Assembly (NCBI RefSeq): GCF_000165735.1
Contig: NZ_GL538185.1
Location: 1 to 64,000 of the forward strand
Source of the DNA: Megasphaera micronuciformis F0359
GTDB lineage: Bacteria > Bacillota > Negativicutes > Veillonellales > Megasphaeraceae
DNA: 64,000 bases
Direction of reading: 5' to 3'
The notes beneath the pieces were generated by a model, which did no database searches, had not been told where the DNA came from, and saw only the letters and a program-made list of their open reading frames with translations. Shown piece after piece: positions 7,766 to 14,927 of this stretch. Every line of letters begins with the position of its first letter. The first letter of the stretch is position 1. Made by a program: the position numbers and the translations under genes.

Positions 7766-9730
7766 TCAATCCTTCATGTAGTAATCATTGGTGAATCCTG
7801 CGGCTGTGAGCGCTAATCCTTCCGCCCACGGGATAGGAAGCGCAAACGTCTTCTCGACAATATCCAGATACTCGTCTGCCTCGTCCTTCGGTACTTCTAT
7901 CACCGCTTCGTCGTGGATGTGCATAATAGCCGGTAGACCGTTGCCTGATAACCGCATCAGTGTAAGAGCTAAGCAGTCACGAGCGACGGCCTGTGTGATG
8001 TTTTCAACGAGTTTCCCTCCGTAAGTTGACTCCGTTACCCAGGCGTTATTGAGCTGAGTCTTGAAGTGTACCGCTTCCTTATCGAAGTTATTCAACTTGA
8101 TGTGCGGATCAGGATAGAAGAGCTTACGCCCAGACGGCAGCTCAATCGTCATATACCGATATCCGTAGAACGGGTCGACTTCCAGGCGAAACGTAATGCC
8201 GTGGTCAAGAGTCATCGGATTACCGGTCGTAACCGTGTACACGGCGGCCTTTTCAACCGTGTACCAGAACTTTACGATGTTAGGAGATGCTTGCCGCCAG
8301 AGCCCCACGATATTCGGCAGCTCTTCTTCCGTAAGGCCCATATCAAGAGCCCCCATGGCCTTCAAAGCGTTGACCCCGCCTTGATAGCCCAGGGCGAGTT
8401 CTGCTACTTTTCCTTTCTGCCTTAAGTGCCCGTTCACGCCGTGCTTCACAACGGGGACCCCGAACATCGAAGAAGCGGATGCACAATAGATGTCGCCACC
8501 TTCAGCGAAGACCTTCTGCCGCCACGTCTCGCCGGATAACCAAGCAATAACGCGAGCTTCAATAGCTGAGAAGTCGGCTACGCATAACGTATATCCTTCC
8601 TTAGCGATAATGGCCGTTCTGATGAGCTGTGAGAGCGTATCAGATACATCTCCGAATAAGAGCCCCAGGCCTACTCGATTGGAAGCTTTGACGAGGCTAC
8701 GGGCGGTGTCGAGGTTCGTAATGTAGTTCCTCGGCAGGTTCTGTACTTGTAAGAGCCGACCCGCCCATCGACCGGTTCGGTTCGCCCCGTAGAACTGGAG
8801 CGTACCTCGTAGACGGCCGTCTTGACCTGTGGCGCTTGCCATCATCTCGTACTTCGATACGGACGACTTGGCAAGTTTCTTACGGATGGTGAGGACCTTC
8901 TTCGCCAGGTCGTCGGCGTCTGTCATGGCTGCGGCCACTGAGTCCTTCGTAAGCTTCTCAAGCTCAAGGTTCGTGTTGGAGTTGAGCCAATCGAGCAGTT
9001 GGTTACGACTGTTCGGATTGCTGAGCCCCGTCAGCTCATAGGCCTCTTCTAGGAGCGCCTTCTTGTTCTCTTCGTCGATTGTAAGGGCTCCGTCTACCAG
9101 CTGCCGGTCAATGCCAACACCCGTAGCGTTCATACGAATGTCTACTTGCCACTGCTTTTCGACTTCTTCAGGGACAGGGAACGCGGACAGTCTTCTGTAG
9201 CACTCCATCTCAGTGACGACGTCTTGCTTGTTGTAGGCGATATACGCCGCCCACTTGTCAGGATCATGCTTCGGCAGGTTTCTCGTGCGGCCGCCGTTCT
9301 TCTTCGTCGGCTTACAAGGCACCGAGAAGTACCGTATAAGTGCTGCCCCTGCTTTATCCTTCATCTTGTCTTGAGTAAGCCCCAGGGCCTTGCCGAGTTT
9401 TGCTAGACCCATCGGGTACCCGAGATATGCCCCGTGAATCATCGTGCATCTCCACTGTTCGACGAAGGTCTGATACCCGGCACGATTTAAGCAAGTAATT
9501 TCAAACTGCGCGTTATATGCATGCTTTATGACTTCGTCTCTTTTAAGGTCGAGTACTACATCATCGGGTATTGTCTCGCCTGACGCCAGGTCTACAACGT
9601 GAACCTCCCCGAAGGCGTAGGCATAAGAGAACAGTAATATCTCGAATTCTTCGGATTCGGAATATTTGTAAACGCCGAACGAGATGTCGTTCGGCGAATA
9701 CGTTTCTATGTCAATGTTGAGGTGCCGCAT
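7766..9730 (-). CDS. Phage family A DNA polymerase (PolA type)
   Basis: The 654-residue protein begins with a 3'-5' exonuclease domain (NIDIETYSPNDI carrying the first acidic pair) and continues to the polymerase: motif A DFSAIEARVIAWLSG near 395, motif B RQKGKVAELALGYQGG, and motif C MHIHDEAVIEVP near 620. The 5'-nuclease domain of cellular Pol I is absent, as is normal for phage enzymes. It is the replicative polymerase of this phage module and overlaps or nearly touches its neighbours on both sides. Confidence 0.95.
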   Translation of the reverse strand: MRHLNIDIETYSPNDISFGVYKYSESEEFEILLFSYAYAFGEVHVVDLASGETIPDDVVLDLKRDEVIKHAYNAQFEITCLNRAGYQTFVEQWRCTMIHGAYLGYPMGLAKLGKALGLTQDKMKDKAGAALIRYFSVPCKPTKKNGGRTRNLPKHDPDKWAAYIAYNKQDVVTEMECYRRLSAFPVPEEVEKQWQVDIRMNATGVGIDRQLVDGALTIDEENKKALLEEAYELTGLSNPNSRNQLLDWLNSNTNLELEKLTKDSVAAAMTDADDLAKKVLTIRKKLAKSSVSKYEMMASATGQDGRLRGTLQFYGANRTGRWAGRLLQVQNLPRNYITNLDTARSLVKASNRVGLGLLFGDVSDTLSQLIRTAIIAKEGYTLCVADFSAIEARVIAWLSGETWRQKVFAEGGDIYCASASSMFGVPVVKHGVNGHLRQKGKVAELALGYQGGVNALKAMGALDMGLTEEELPNIVGLWRQASPNIVKFWYTVEKAAVYTVTTGNPMTLDHGITFRLEVDPFYGYRYMTIELPSGRKLFYPDPHIKLNNFDKEAVHFKTQLNNAWVTESTYGGKLVENITQAVARDCLALTLMRLSGNGLPAIMHIHDEAVIEVPKDEADEYLDIVEKTFALPIPWAEGLALTAAGFTNDYYMKD

Positions 9731-9736
9731 TTGGGC

Positions 9737-10357
9737 CTACATCGGCTGACCGGTAATCGGGTTAACCTGCGGAGCCGCATCTACGCCGCCGTATACGTTT
9801 GCCGCGCTCCCTTGCGGTGCTCCGAATACTGAAGCTGCAGAAGCGGGGGCTCCTCCGAGGGCTTCACCGTCGCGGACTTTTTGAACAGGCCCTAAGCTGC
9901 ACGCAATGCCTTGAGATTGGTTATCGTAGTAATAGAACGTTACAAGAACATTGGCGTACATACCAGAGTAAACTTGCGCATGATCGGTAATCGGTGCACC
10001 CGTCATATCAACGACTTCAACCTTATACTTGGGGTCTTGCCATGCGGTAAAGACCCAATGACCTTTCGCTTCAGGGCCGAACTCTTTGCCGTTTTGCGTA
10101 TACCCGTCGCCGTCCCATACGGGGGTTTTCGGCTTAGCCGGTACGCTCTTCGCGCCGTACTTCTGACGGCCTTCTTCAACAGCGGCGGCAATGGCTGCGT
10201 CAATTGCTTGTTTTTGCGCTACGTCACTCTTCGGCAGGAGAATCGTAGTCGAGTACTTCGGCTTTGTCTGGTTCGGAGCCGTGTGCGGCTCCATGATATG
10301 AACGTAAGACAGACGAACATTCTTGAGTAATACTTCGGTTGCTTTCGGTGTAAACAT
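9737..10357 (-). CDS. DUF2815 phage single-stranded DNA-binding protein
   Basis: The 206-residue DUF2815 protein shows TEVLLKNVRLSYVHIMEP, PKYSTTILLPKSD, then GHWVFTAWQDPKYKVEVVD and MYANVLVTFYYYDN. The C-terminal quarter is low-complexity (Ala, Gly, Pro). DUF2815 is an OB-fold family regarded as a phage ssDNA-binding protein, and its place between the polymerase and the DUF2800 nuclease agrees. The start at 10357 has GGAGG eight bases upstream. An ATG five codons earlier overlaps that ribosome site and is unlikely. Confidence 0.85.
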   Translation of the reverse strand: MFTPKATEVLLKNVRLSYVHIMEPHTAPNQTKPKYSTTILLPKSDVAQKQAIDAAIAAAVEEGRQKYGAKSVPAKPKTPVWDGDGYTQNGKEFGPEAKGHWVFTAWQDPKYKVEVVDMTGAPITDHAQVYSGMYANVLVTFYYYDNQSQGIACSLGPVQKVRDGEALGGAPASAASVFGAPQGSAANVYGGVDAAPQVNPITGQPM

Positions 10358-10375
10358 AGTTAATACCTCCATGAA

Positions 10376-11533
10376 TTAAGAATTAAATACGTCAGCCGCT
10401 GTCGGCTGGTTAGTGATTTTGGGTCTTTTATCAGATTCTTCGACAAGGGTCGGCTTACCGGGGTTCTTCACGACGAGATTCCCAACAATCTCTCCGAAGG
10501 CCTTCTTACCAACGGCCTTTTCCATTTGAGCCAGTGTCAAAACTCGGCGTTCGTAGAGAACACTCTCATCGATTCCGTTCTTGATGAGAATATCGACCGC
10601 CTCGTCTGTATCGGTAAATGCCCTACTACCGCGACCTTCAACAGCCTTCCAACCCGGTACATCTGCACCGGCTAGAGATTCAGACAGCGCATACTCCTTC
10701 ATATCTTCGAGCCAGGCAGCCATATCACGACCACGCTTTAGATATTCACCAAGTTCCTCAAGCGTAATAAGCCTCGGATCGTGCCGTGCTGACAGCTCAG
10801 GATATAATGAGTCATTCGACTCGTACCGCGTCTTGCACTGCTGCTTGGCTCTACAGAAGCGGCACCAATCACCTGCTTCAAACGTTCCGTTGCCCGATAT
10901 GGCCGCTTCGGCCTTCGGCTTAACGACCGTTTCACCCCATTCGATAAGTTCGTCGGCCGACATCGTGAACTCCGATATGTTGTTAACTCGAGGCTGTACG
11001 ATAACCATATGGACCGATTTGAAGCGGTACAATAATGACAACTCGTCCATAGCTCCTAGAGCGTAGAGCATCATCTGCGGATTATGATCTGCATCGACCA
11101 CAACACCCTTACCGTGCTTATAATCGATGACGTGCAGCGTATCGCCGGCTAATATTAAGCAGTCGGCTGTTCCAAAGCCCTCGGGGACGTAGCGACTAAA
11201 GTCGACCCTTTTCTCGATAAGTACAGCAGGGGCTATTTCGCACGCCAGCATAATTCCTTTAACGTACTCGAGATAGGCTTCTGACGTTCCTTCCATCTCG
11301 TTCTGCCACAGCTCGGACTTCATTATCTTGTTGTGCGCTCTTGTATACGTTCCCTTAGTCATTACGGTCGTATACTTCTTGAGCTTCAGTTCGCAGAGCT
11401 CATGCGCAAGCGTGCCCTCTTGCGCATAAACCGATGTAGTATCGGGGAATTCTTTTTCAAGAAGCGGGCTACCGGTGCAGTGCAGCCACCGGTGCGCGCT
11501 ACTTGCGGATAATACTGCGTGTTGAGTCGGCAT
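10376..11533 (-). CDS. DUF2800 phage nuclease-like protein (PD-(D/E)XK superfamily)
   Basis: The 385-residue protein starts with the family signature HAVLSASSAHRWLHCTGSP, followed by AQEGTLAHELCELKL, the nuclease core GFGTADCLILAGDTLHVIDYKHGKG (acidic residues and K of the PD-(D/E)XK fold), and a cysteine cluster WCRFCRAKQQC that in RecB-type nucleases helps hold an iron-sulfur cluster. DUF2800 proteins pair with DUF2815 in many phages and are presumed recombination nucleases. The start overlaps the stop of the next upstream gene by one base. Confidence 0.85.
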   Translation of the reverse strand: MPTQHAVLSASSAHRWLHCTGSPLLEKEFPDTTSVYAQEGTLAHELCELKLKKYTTVMTKGTYTRAHNKIMKSELWQNEMEGTSEAYLEYVKGIMLACEIAPAVLIEKRVDFSRYVPEGFGTADCLILAGDTLHVIDYKHGKGVVVDADHNPQMMLYALGAMDELSLLYRFKSVHMVIVQPRVNNISEFTMSADELIEWGETVVKPKAEAAISGNGTFEAGDWCRFCRAKQQCKTRYESNDSLYPELSARHDPRLITLEELGEYLKRGRDMAAWLEDMKEYALSESLAGADVPGWKAVEGRGSRAFTDTDEAVDILIKNGIDESVLYERRVLTLAQMEKAVGKKAFGEIVGNLVVKNPGKPTLVEESDKRPKITNQPTAADVFNS

Positions 11534-11946
11534 TAGATTTGCGCCCCCAATGCCCGTAAGTCAGCTGCAAATACGCCGTATTGGTCTTTCGGAAGGTCGA
11601 CCAGGCTTACAACTTTGTACTTAGCAAGAAGGGCTTGAAGTTCTGCAAGTTTTGTATTGATGAAGGGCTGCATCGCTACTTGCAGCTCTTCTAATTTATA
11701 TTCTTTGACGGCGGCAACGGGTACGGCCGCCATCGGATCTTCCGCAGGTTTAGCTTCTTCCTTTGCCGGTTCTTCGGGCTGTACGTCCTGAGTCGTCCAG
11801 TTCTTCGGCATTTCTACGGCCGATTCAGGTACCGGCGTAAAGACTTCCTTTGCTTCCTTCCCATTAGTGCTGCTTAACGCGTTTACGAGAGCCTTCATTT
11901 CAAACATTACTGATTTCGCGTTTCCTTCAAAGGTGATTTTTAACAT
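11533..11946 (-). CDS. Phage protein of unknown function, replication operon
   Basis: A 137-residue product. The N-terminus (MLKITFEGNAKSVMFEMKALVNAL) is followed by a Pro/Glu/Ala-rich linker around residues 42-75 and a C-terminal helical part (KLEELQVAMQPFINTKLAELQALLAKY, then DLPKDQYGVFAADLRALGA). The layout recalls accessory proteins that precede DUF2800 in Clostridial phages. I do not recognise a named family. Confidence 0.55.
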   Translation of the reverse strand: MLKITFEGNAKSVMFEMKALVNALSSTNGKEAKEVFTPVPESAVEMPKNWTTQDVQPEEPAKEEAKPAEDPMAAVPVAAVKEYKLEELQVAMQPFINTKLAELQALLAKYKVVSLVDLPKDQYGVFAADLRALGAQI

Positions 11947-11961
11947 AGTTTCATATGCCTC

Positions 11962-12423
11962 CTATTTTTCAGCTTCAAGTTTCTTAACTAATTGGTCGCG
12001 AGCATAAAGCAAGTCTTTAAACTCAACCGACTGATCCGCAAGGATGGTATATACGTCTTCTATGCTGTTCTTGTTAATCCAGTCGCACATAGCTTTTTCG
12101 GCTTTACCGACCTCTTTAATAAGTTTATTACGAGCTACTATATGCTCGATGTTCACGAAGTCGACAACTTGACGAGTTACGTTCTCCTCGCTCATGCCCG
12201 CGTTAAGCGCTAAGTTAATACCCCCGTCTGACTTCTTAACAATACGGCCGACGGCTAAGCCCCGGCACGTGTCTACGACTACATATTGCCCGATGCTAAC
12301 GTCATCTAACGGCCCGAGGTCGTCTTCATAGAACTTGAACCAGTATATTCTTCCTATACTGAACCTCGTAATGTCCGTATAATCCATGTCGTTAAAGTTA
12401 TGTGTCACACCTACGTATTTCAT
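11962..12423 (-). CDS. Phage protein with PSP1-like N-terminal part
   Basis: A 153-residue product from ATG 12423, with AAGGAG seven bases upstream; the ATG two codons earlier is too close to that site. The segment IGQYVVVDTCRGLAVGRIVKK resembles the N-terminal strand pair of PSP1 domain proteins. The C-terminal half is helical and charged (NKLIKEVGKAEKAMCDWINK). Function unknown; the PSP1 likeness is weak and by eye only. Confidence 0.45.
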   Translation of the reverse strand: MKYVGVTHNFNDMDYTDITRFSIGRIYWFKFYEDDLGPLDDVSIGQYVVVDTCRGLAVGRIVKKSDGGINLALNAGMSEENVTRQVVDFVNIEHIVARNKLIKEVGKAEKAMCDWINKNSIEDVYTILADQSVEFKDLLYARDQLVKKLEAEK

Positions 12424-12459
12424 GTACATTCTCCTTTGTGTTATAATATTTGTATCCTC

Positions 12460-12567
12460 TTATATTTCTTTGCTTTGGTCGCTTCCTAATGCTGCAGGGA
12501 GCGGCCATTTTTCTATGCATTCATCGGGGATACAATAATCTTTATTAGGGCAGTTCTCGCAATTCAT
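12460..12567 (-). CDS. Small cysteine-rich phage peptide
   Basis: A 35-residue frame starting at ATG 12567, with AAGGTG eleven bases upstream. Four cysteines are arranged as CENCPNKDYCIPDEC, a pattern seen in small zinc-binding phage peptides. It follows two other very small frames and precedes the PSP1-like gene. No function can be assigned. The tight packing of frames here supports it, but it could be fortuitous. Confidence 0.4.
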   Translation of the reverse strand: MNCENCPNKDYCIPDECIEKWPLPAALGSDQSKEI

Positions 12568-12579
12568 CTCATTACACCT

Positions 12580-12756
12580 TTACATCACAGCGAGAACTAC
12601 TATAAACAAATGGGCTATTATTGCGCCAAAGATAACTTCTATGGCATCTTTATAAGTGAACCGGATGCTTTCGGGATTTTTTACCGGCCTGTTTCTGATT
12701 TCGTAGTACCGCCTGTTAACCCAATCAGGCGGCTTTTGTAGGGTTATCGCTTTCAA
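12580..12756 (-). CDS. Small phage protein with C-terminal membrane helix
   Basis: A 58-residue frame starting with TTG at 12756, eight bases after GGAGG, which is itself encoded in the end of the upstream frame (TTG overlaps its TGA). A basic N-terminal half (PDWVNRRYYEIRNRP) is followed by a membrane helix EVIFGAIIAHLFIVVLAVM at the C-terminus. Unknown function. Start signal and overlap support real translation. Confidence 0.45.
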   Translation of the reverse strand: MKAITLQKPPDWVNRRYYEIRNRPVKNPESIRFTYKDAIEVIFGAIIAHLFIVVLAVM

Positions 12757-12848
12757 CGCTTACCTCCTTTTTGAATTATGTCGAGCGCTATCCATAACGC
12801 CCAGGCAATTACAATTGCGCACGTAATAGTTACCAGTGTATTTACCAT
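12753..12848 (-). CDS. Tiny phage membrane peptide
   Basis: A 31-residue single-helix peptide, MVNTLVTITCAIVIAWALW followed by a short basic tail QKGGKR. The codons for Gly-Gly are the ribosome site (GGAGG) of the next frame. It closely resembles another tiny frame at 13985-14071 (shared TCAIVIA core), so the two are probably paralogues. GGAGG-like sequence (GGAGGAAACTGAA) precedes the start. Confidence 0.4.
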   Translation of the reverse strand: MVNTLVTITCAIVIAWALWIALDIIQKGGKR

Positions 12849-12861
12849 TTCAGTTTCCTCC

Positions 12862-13311
12862 CTATTCTCCGGTGCTCCCGAATCCGCCTTCACCACGATC
12901 GGTTTGACTTAATTTATCCGCTTCTTCAAACTCTACCGGGATGTTCCTTTCAATAAGGCCCTGCATGAATCGCTCCCCGGCTCGTATCCATTTCGTTGAA
13001 TCTCTTCCTGTTGCCGCCTTGAAGATTCCTCTTACTTCTCCTCGATAGCTGCTATCGATAATCCCGACGCAGTTGGCAAGGAATATTTTCTTTTTCGCTC
13101 CATAGCTACTTCGCATGAAAAGCTTCATGTGGTAGCCTTCAGGAATTTCAAAGGCAAGTCCTGTCCTTACAAGTGTTGCCGGGCCTTTATGCATAGACCT
13201 GATCTCCGTGTCTTCCAGTGCGTAGAAGTCGAAGCAGGCGTTCCCTTGTGTAATAAGGGGTAAGCGGGCCTGGTCGTGAGTCTTTTTTATTTTTATTTTT
13301 AAAGGTTCCAC
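12862..13311 (-). CDS. dut: dUTP diphosphatase (dUTPase)
   Basis: This 149-residue trimeric-type dUTPase hydrolyses dUTP to dUMP, keeping uracil out of phage DNA. Motifs run in order: ACFDFYALED (motif 1), RSSYGAKKKIF (motif 2), VGIIDSSYRGEVRG (motif 3 with the catalytic Asp), ERFMQGLIERN (motif 4) and GEGGFGSTG (motif 5). The start is GTG 13311 behind AAAGGAG. Bases 13176-13213 (codons 33-46) match the single spacer of the mini-CRISPR array at 15267-15376 with three differences. Confidence 0.95.
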   Translation of the reverse strand: MEPLKIKIKKTHDQARLPLITQGNACFDFYALEDTEIRSMHKGPATLVRTGLAFEIPEGYHMKLFMRSSYGAKKKIFLANCVGIIDSSYRGEVRGIFKAATGRDSTKWIRAGERFMQGLIERNIPVEFEEADKLSQTDRGEGGFGSTGE

Positions 13312-13321
13312 GTCTTCTCCT

Positions 13322-13525
13322 TTAACGGAATCGTTCGCCTTGTCTCATTTCAGCTTTCTTCCGCAGCCACTCGTTGAGAGCCTCTACGTGAATGAGCCTT
13401 TTTCCTCCGCGCTGCCCGATTATGAAACTCGGGAAATCAACATCATTTGCTGCCCACCTACTCATTTGTTCGTAGGATACCGAAGCAGCTTTAGCAGCCT
13501 CTTCAACTGTCATGCACAACTTCAT
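13322..13525 (-). CDS. Small helix-turn-helix protein (excisionase/MerR-like)
   Basis: The 67-residue product has MTVEEAAKAASVSYEQMSRWAAND, a winged-helix/HTH of the AlpA-Xis kind, followed by FPSFIIGQRGGKRLIHVEALNEWLRKKAEM. Such proteins act as excisionases or as regulators of early phage genes. ATG 13525 is preferred, with AGGAG ten bases upstream; a GTG two codons earlier is possible. It heads the leftward operon opposite the YozE-like gene, so its promoter lies in 13530-13600. Confidence 0.75.
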   Translation of the reverse strand: MKLCMTVEEAAKAASVSYEQMSRWAANDVDFPSFIIGQRGGKRLIHVEALNEWLRKKAEMRQGERFR

Positions 13526-13622
13526 TGGCACTCAGCTCCTTTTTAATATCTGATAGCTAATTTCAAATGTGGTTTTGTGATTCGTTATGGGGTACACTAT
13601 TGGGTATAAGGAGGTGATCAAG

Positions 13623-13850
13623 TTGAAAAAAACACCTGCATTGTCGTTTTATGAGTGGTTAGTTTTGTTCAGGGGCGTTGATAGGCCCATTGGCGATTTA
13701 GCACAAGATGCGCTACGAGACCCGGATTTTCCTAAACATAAAAACTTTGAAGAAATCCGTGACCATCTTCAAGCTAAACACGCATCACAAGAGGCGCTGA
13801 AAACCCTCGACGACTCCTATGTGTACTACAAACTTGATGAGCTGTTGTAG
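13623..13850 (+). CDS. YozE SAM-like family protein
   Basis: The 75-residue product FYEWLVLFRGVDRPIGDLAQDALRD...FPKHKNFEEIRDHLQAKHAS...ALKTLDDSYVYYK matches the YozE SAM-like (DUF1250) pattern of a small four-helix domain. The start is TTG 13623, eight bases after AGGAGG; an ATG at 13587 lies upstream of that ribosome site and is not used. Function is unknown; the family also occurs in Bacillus and Staphylococcus chromosomes. Its 3' end overlaps a small gene on the opposite strand. Confidence 0.75.
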   Translation: MKKTPALSFYEWLVLFRGVDRPIGDLAQDALRDPDFPKHKNFEEIRDHLQAKHASQEALKTLDDSYVYYKLDELL

Positions 13851-13981
13851 AGATTTCTAGTCATCAGATTCAGAGAAAGTGTGCACTCTACGTCGTACGC
13901 TTTCTCTATTCTTTTGAGCATTTCAACGGCTTTATTAATGGCCTTTTCATTATCTGTGTTTACAGTTACGTTGATTTTCAT
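13826..13981 (-). CDS. Small phage protein, unknown function
   Basis: A 51-residue frame, MKINVTVNTDNEKAINKAVE then MLKRIEKAYDVECTLSLNL, with GGAG well placed before ATG 13981. That site is formed by the last codons of the tiny membrane peptide gene upstream. Its 3' end overlaps the converging YozE-like gene by 25 bp. No family recognised. Confidence 0.45.
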   Translation of the reverse strand: MKINVTVNTDNEKAINKAVEMLKRIEKAYDVECTLSLNLMTRNLYNSSSSL

Positions 13982-13984
13982 GTT

Positions 13985-14071
13985 TTAATCTCCTCTCTTT
14001 AATTCGCTAATCAGTAATAACACCGCTGTGGCGATGACAATCGCACACGTTAGATTCACCAGGATGATCAT
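13985..14071 (-). CDS. Tiny phage membrane peptide
   Basis: A 28-residue single-helix peptide, MIILVNLTCAIVIATAVLLL followed by ISELKRGD, behind an AAAGGGG site. The sequence shares the LTCAIVIA core with the tiny frame at 12753-12848. Its final codons provide the ribosome site for the next frame. It overlaps, in another frame, the end of the gene at 14007-14213, so one of the two may be unexpressed. Confidence 0.35.
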   Translation of the reverse strand: MIILVNLTCAIVIATAVLLLISELKRGD

Positions 14072-14213
14072 TGACGTCGCCCCTTTCTACCCTTTCAACT
14101 ACATATTCGATTTCATCCGTCCCATATAAGATATTGAGTGCGACTTCTAGCGGCCGTTCAGGACGAAAGTTGATAAATCGTGCGGTCGGTATTTTCTTTT
14201 TCGTTTTAATCAC
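14007..14213 (-). CDS. Small charged phage protein, start uncertain
   Basis: A frame of about 68 residues from GTG 14213: basic start (KTKKKIPTARFINFRPERP), helical acidic middle (LEVALNILYGTDEIEYVVERVE), then a His/Cys-rich tail (CDCHRH) where the frame overlaps the tiny membrane peptide gene. The only ribosome-like sequence is AAGAAG directly before GTG, so the start is weak. Composition suggests a real protein, but I cannot name it. Confidence 0.4.
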   Translation of the reverse strand: MIKTKKKIPTARFINFRPERPLEVALNILYGTDEIEYVVERVERGDVNDHPGESNVCDCHRHSGVITD

Positions 14214-14228
14214 CTTCTTTTTTAGTGA

Positions 14229-14260
14229 TAAAATCACCTCAAAGAAAGGAGGTGATTTTA
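14229..14260 (+). repeat. Inverted repeat hiding the ribosome site of the next gene
   Basis: TAAAATCACCTC (14229-14240) and GAGGTGATTTTA (14249-14260) are perfect 12-bp complements with an eight-base loop. The right arm contains the GGAGGTGA ribosome site for the TTG start at 14261. If the transcript begins upstream, the site would be paired and translation reduced. The shorter palindrome GTGATAAAATCAC at 14225-14237 overlaps the left arm and could instead be a protein-binding site. Confidence 0.55.
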
Positions 14261-14557
14261 TTGGCTAATGTTTACCACTTTCGAGACTTGTCTCAGGAGA
14301 TGCAGGCTGCCTTGATTAAATACATCAAATCGCACTTCACGGTTCGCCCCAGCATAAACCCTTACGTATCTGCGTATGGTCTTAAGCAGCGATTTACTCG
14401 TCTTGCGCAATCCCCTGAGCACGTTACATCCCAGTGTTTCGCCGAAGCTATGGAGCTTTGCGGTTTTCGGGCTAAACTCATCGGCGACAAGATAACCCCC
14501 AACTCTAACTGGCGTTTCAACGTTTACGTTCTAAAAAAGCCTCGAGACTTGAAGTAA
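14261..14557 (+). CDS. Small phage protein, paralogue of 14928-15224
   Basis: The product has 98 residues, starting TTG GCT AAT GTT TAC (M-A-N-V-Y) five bases after GGAGGTGA. The sequence VYHFRDLSQEMQAALIKYIK is followed by a part with YVSAYGLKQRF and a C-terminal NWRFNVYVL. The pattern Y-G-L-K ... N-W-x-F recalls a short domain common in small phage early proteins, of no known function. It is about 69% identical (67 of 97 positions by hand) to the gene at 14928-15224. It converges on the minus-strand gene 14517-14858, overlapping it by 41 bp. Confidence 0.6.
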   Translation: MANVYHFRDLSQEMQAALIKYIKSHFTVRPSINPYVSAYGLKQRFTRLAQSPEHVTSQCFAEAMELCGFRAKLIGDKITPNSNWRFNVYVLKKPRDLK

Positions 14558-14858
14558 TCTCATCTCTGGAAAAAGAATCGTTCGGTAAAGGCACGCAGAA
14601 CGATTCTTTTTTCATGCACAAAGCAATGGCGCCTTCATGATTGCAGACCGCCATACACCCCGAACGAATAGAATCGCAATCCTCGGGAGCATAGACGTTT
14701 TTGAACCATGCGTTACGCAAGGTTTCTACCAGCTTTGTCTTACCTAACCCGGGGCCGTAAAAACTGATATGGCTTTTTCCTAAGTTCCGGGCTAATACGT
14801 CAATCTGGTCATCTGTTAACATCGAGCGAAGATAATCAATAAAATTAGTTTTTTCCAT
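14517..14858 (-). CDS. Small phage protein with shortened P-loop-like motif
   Basis: The product has 113 residues. After a helical start (FIDYLRSMLTDDQIDVLARNL) comes HISFYGPGLGKTKLVETLRNA, which looks like a Walker A loop lacking one residue (G-P-G-L-G-K-T instead of G-x-x-x-x-G-K-T). A cysteine-bearing middle (SGCMAVCNHEGAIALCMKK) and a helical end follow. No Walker B is evident. A degenerate SF3-like ATPase fragment or an unrelated fold are both possible. It lies between the two plus-strand paralogues on the opposite strand. Confidence 0.5.
   Translation of the reverse strand: MEKTNFIDYLRSMLTDDQIDVLARNLGKSHISFYGPGLGKTKLVETLRNAWFKNVYAPEDCDSIRSGCMAVCNHEGAIALCMKKESFCVPLPNDSFSRDEITSSLEAFLERKR
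14573..14612 (+). terminator. Intrinsic terminator inside an opposing gene
   Basis: AAGAATCGTTC (14573-14583) pairs with GAACGATTCTT (14598-14608), followed by TTTTTC. It sits 16 bp after the stop of the plus-strand gene 14261-14557 and within the coding sequence of the minus-strand gene 14517-14858, so one DNA segment serves as terminator for one strand and codons for the other. Confidence 0.75.
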
Positions 14859-14878
14859 CCTTTTTATCTCCTTTCATT

Positions 14879-14908
14879 TTGTAAATCACTACGGTTTCAC
14901 GGTATAAT
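14879..14908 (+). promoter_or_regulatory. Promoter for 14928-15224 and perhaps the mini-CRISPR array
   Basis: A perfect -10 box TATAAT (14903-14908) has TTGTAA (14879-14884) 18 bp upstream. Transcription would start near 14915, just before the ribosome site GGGAGGTGG, and could read on into the repeat-spacer unit at 15267-15376, since only a weak hairpin lies between. Confidence 0.6.
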
Positions 14909-14927
14909 GCCCGTATGGGAGGTGGTT

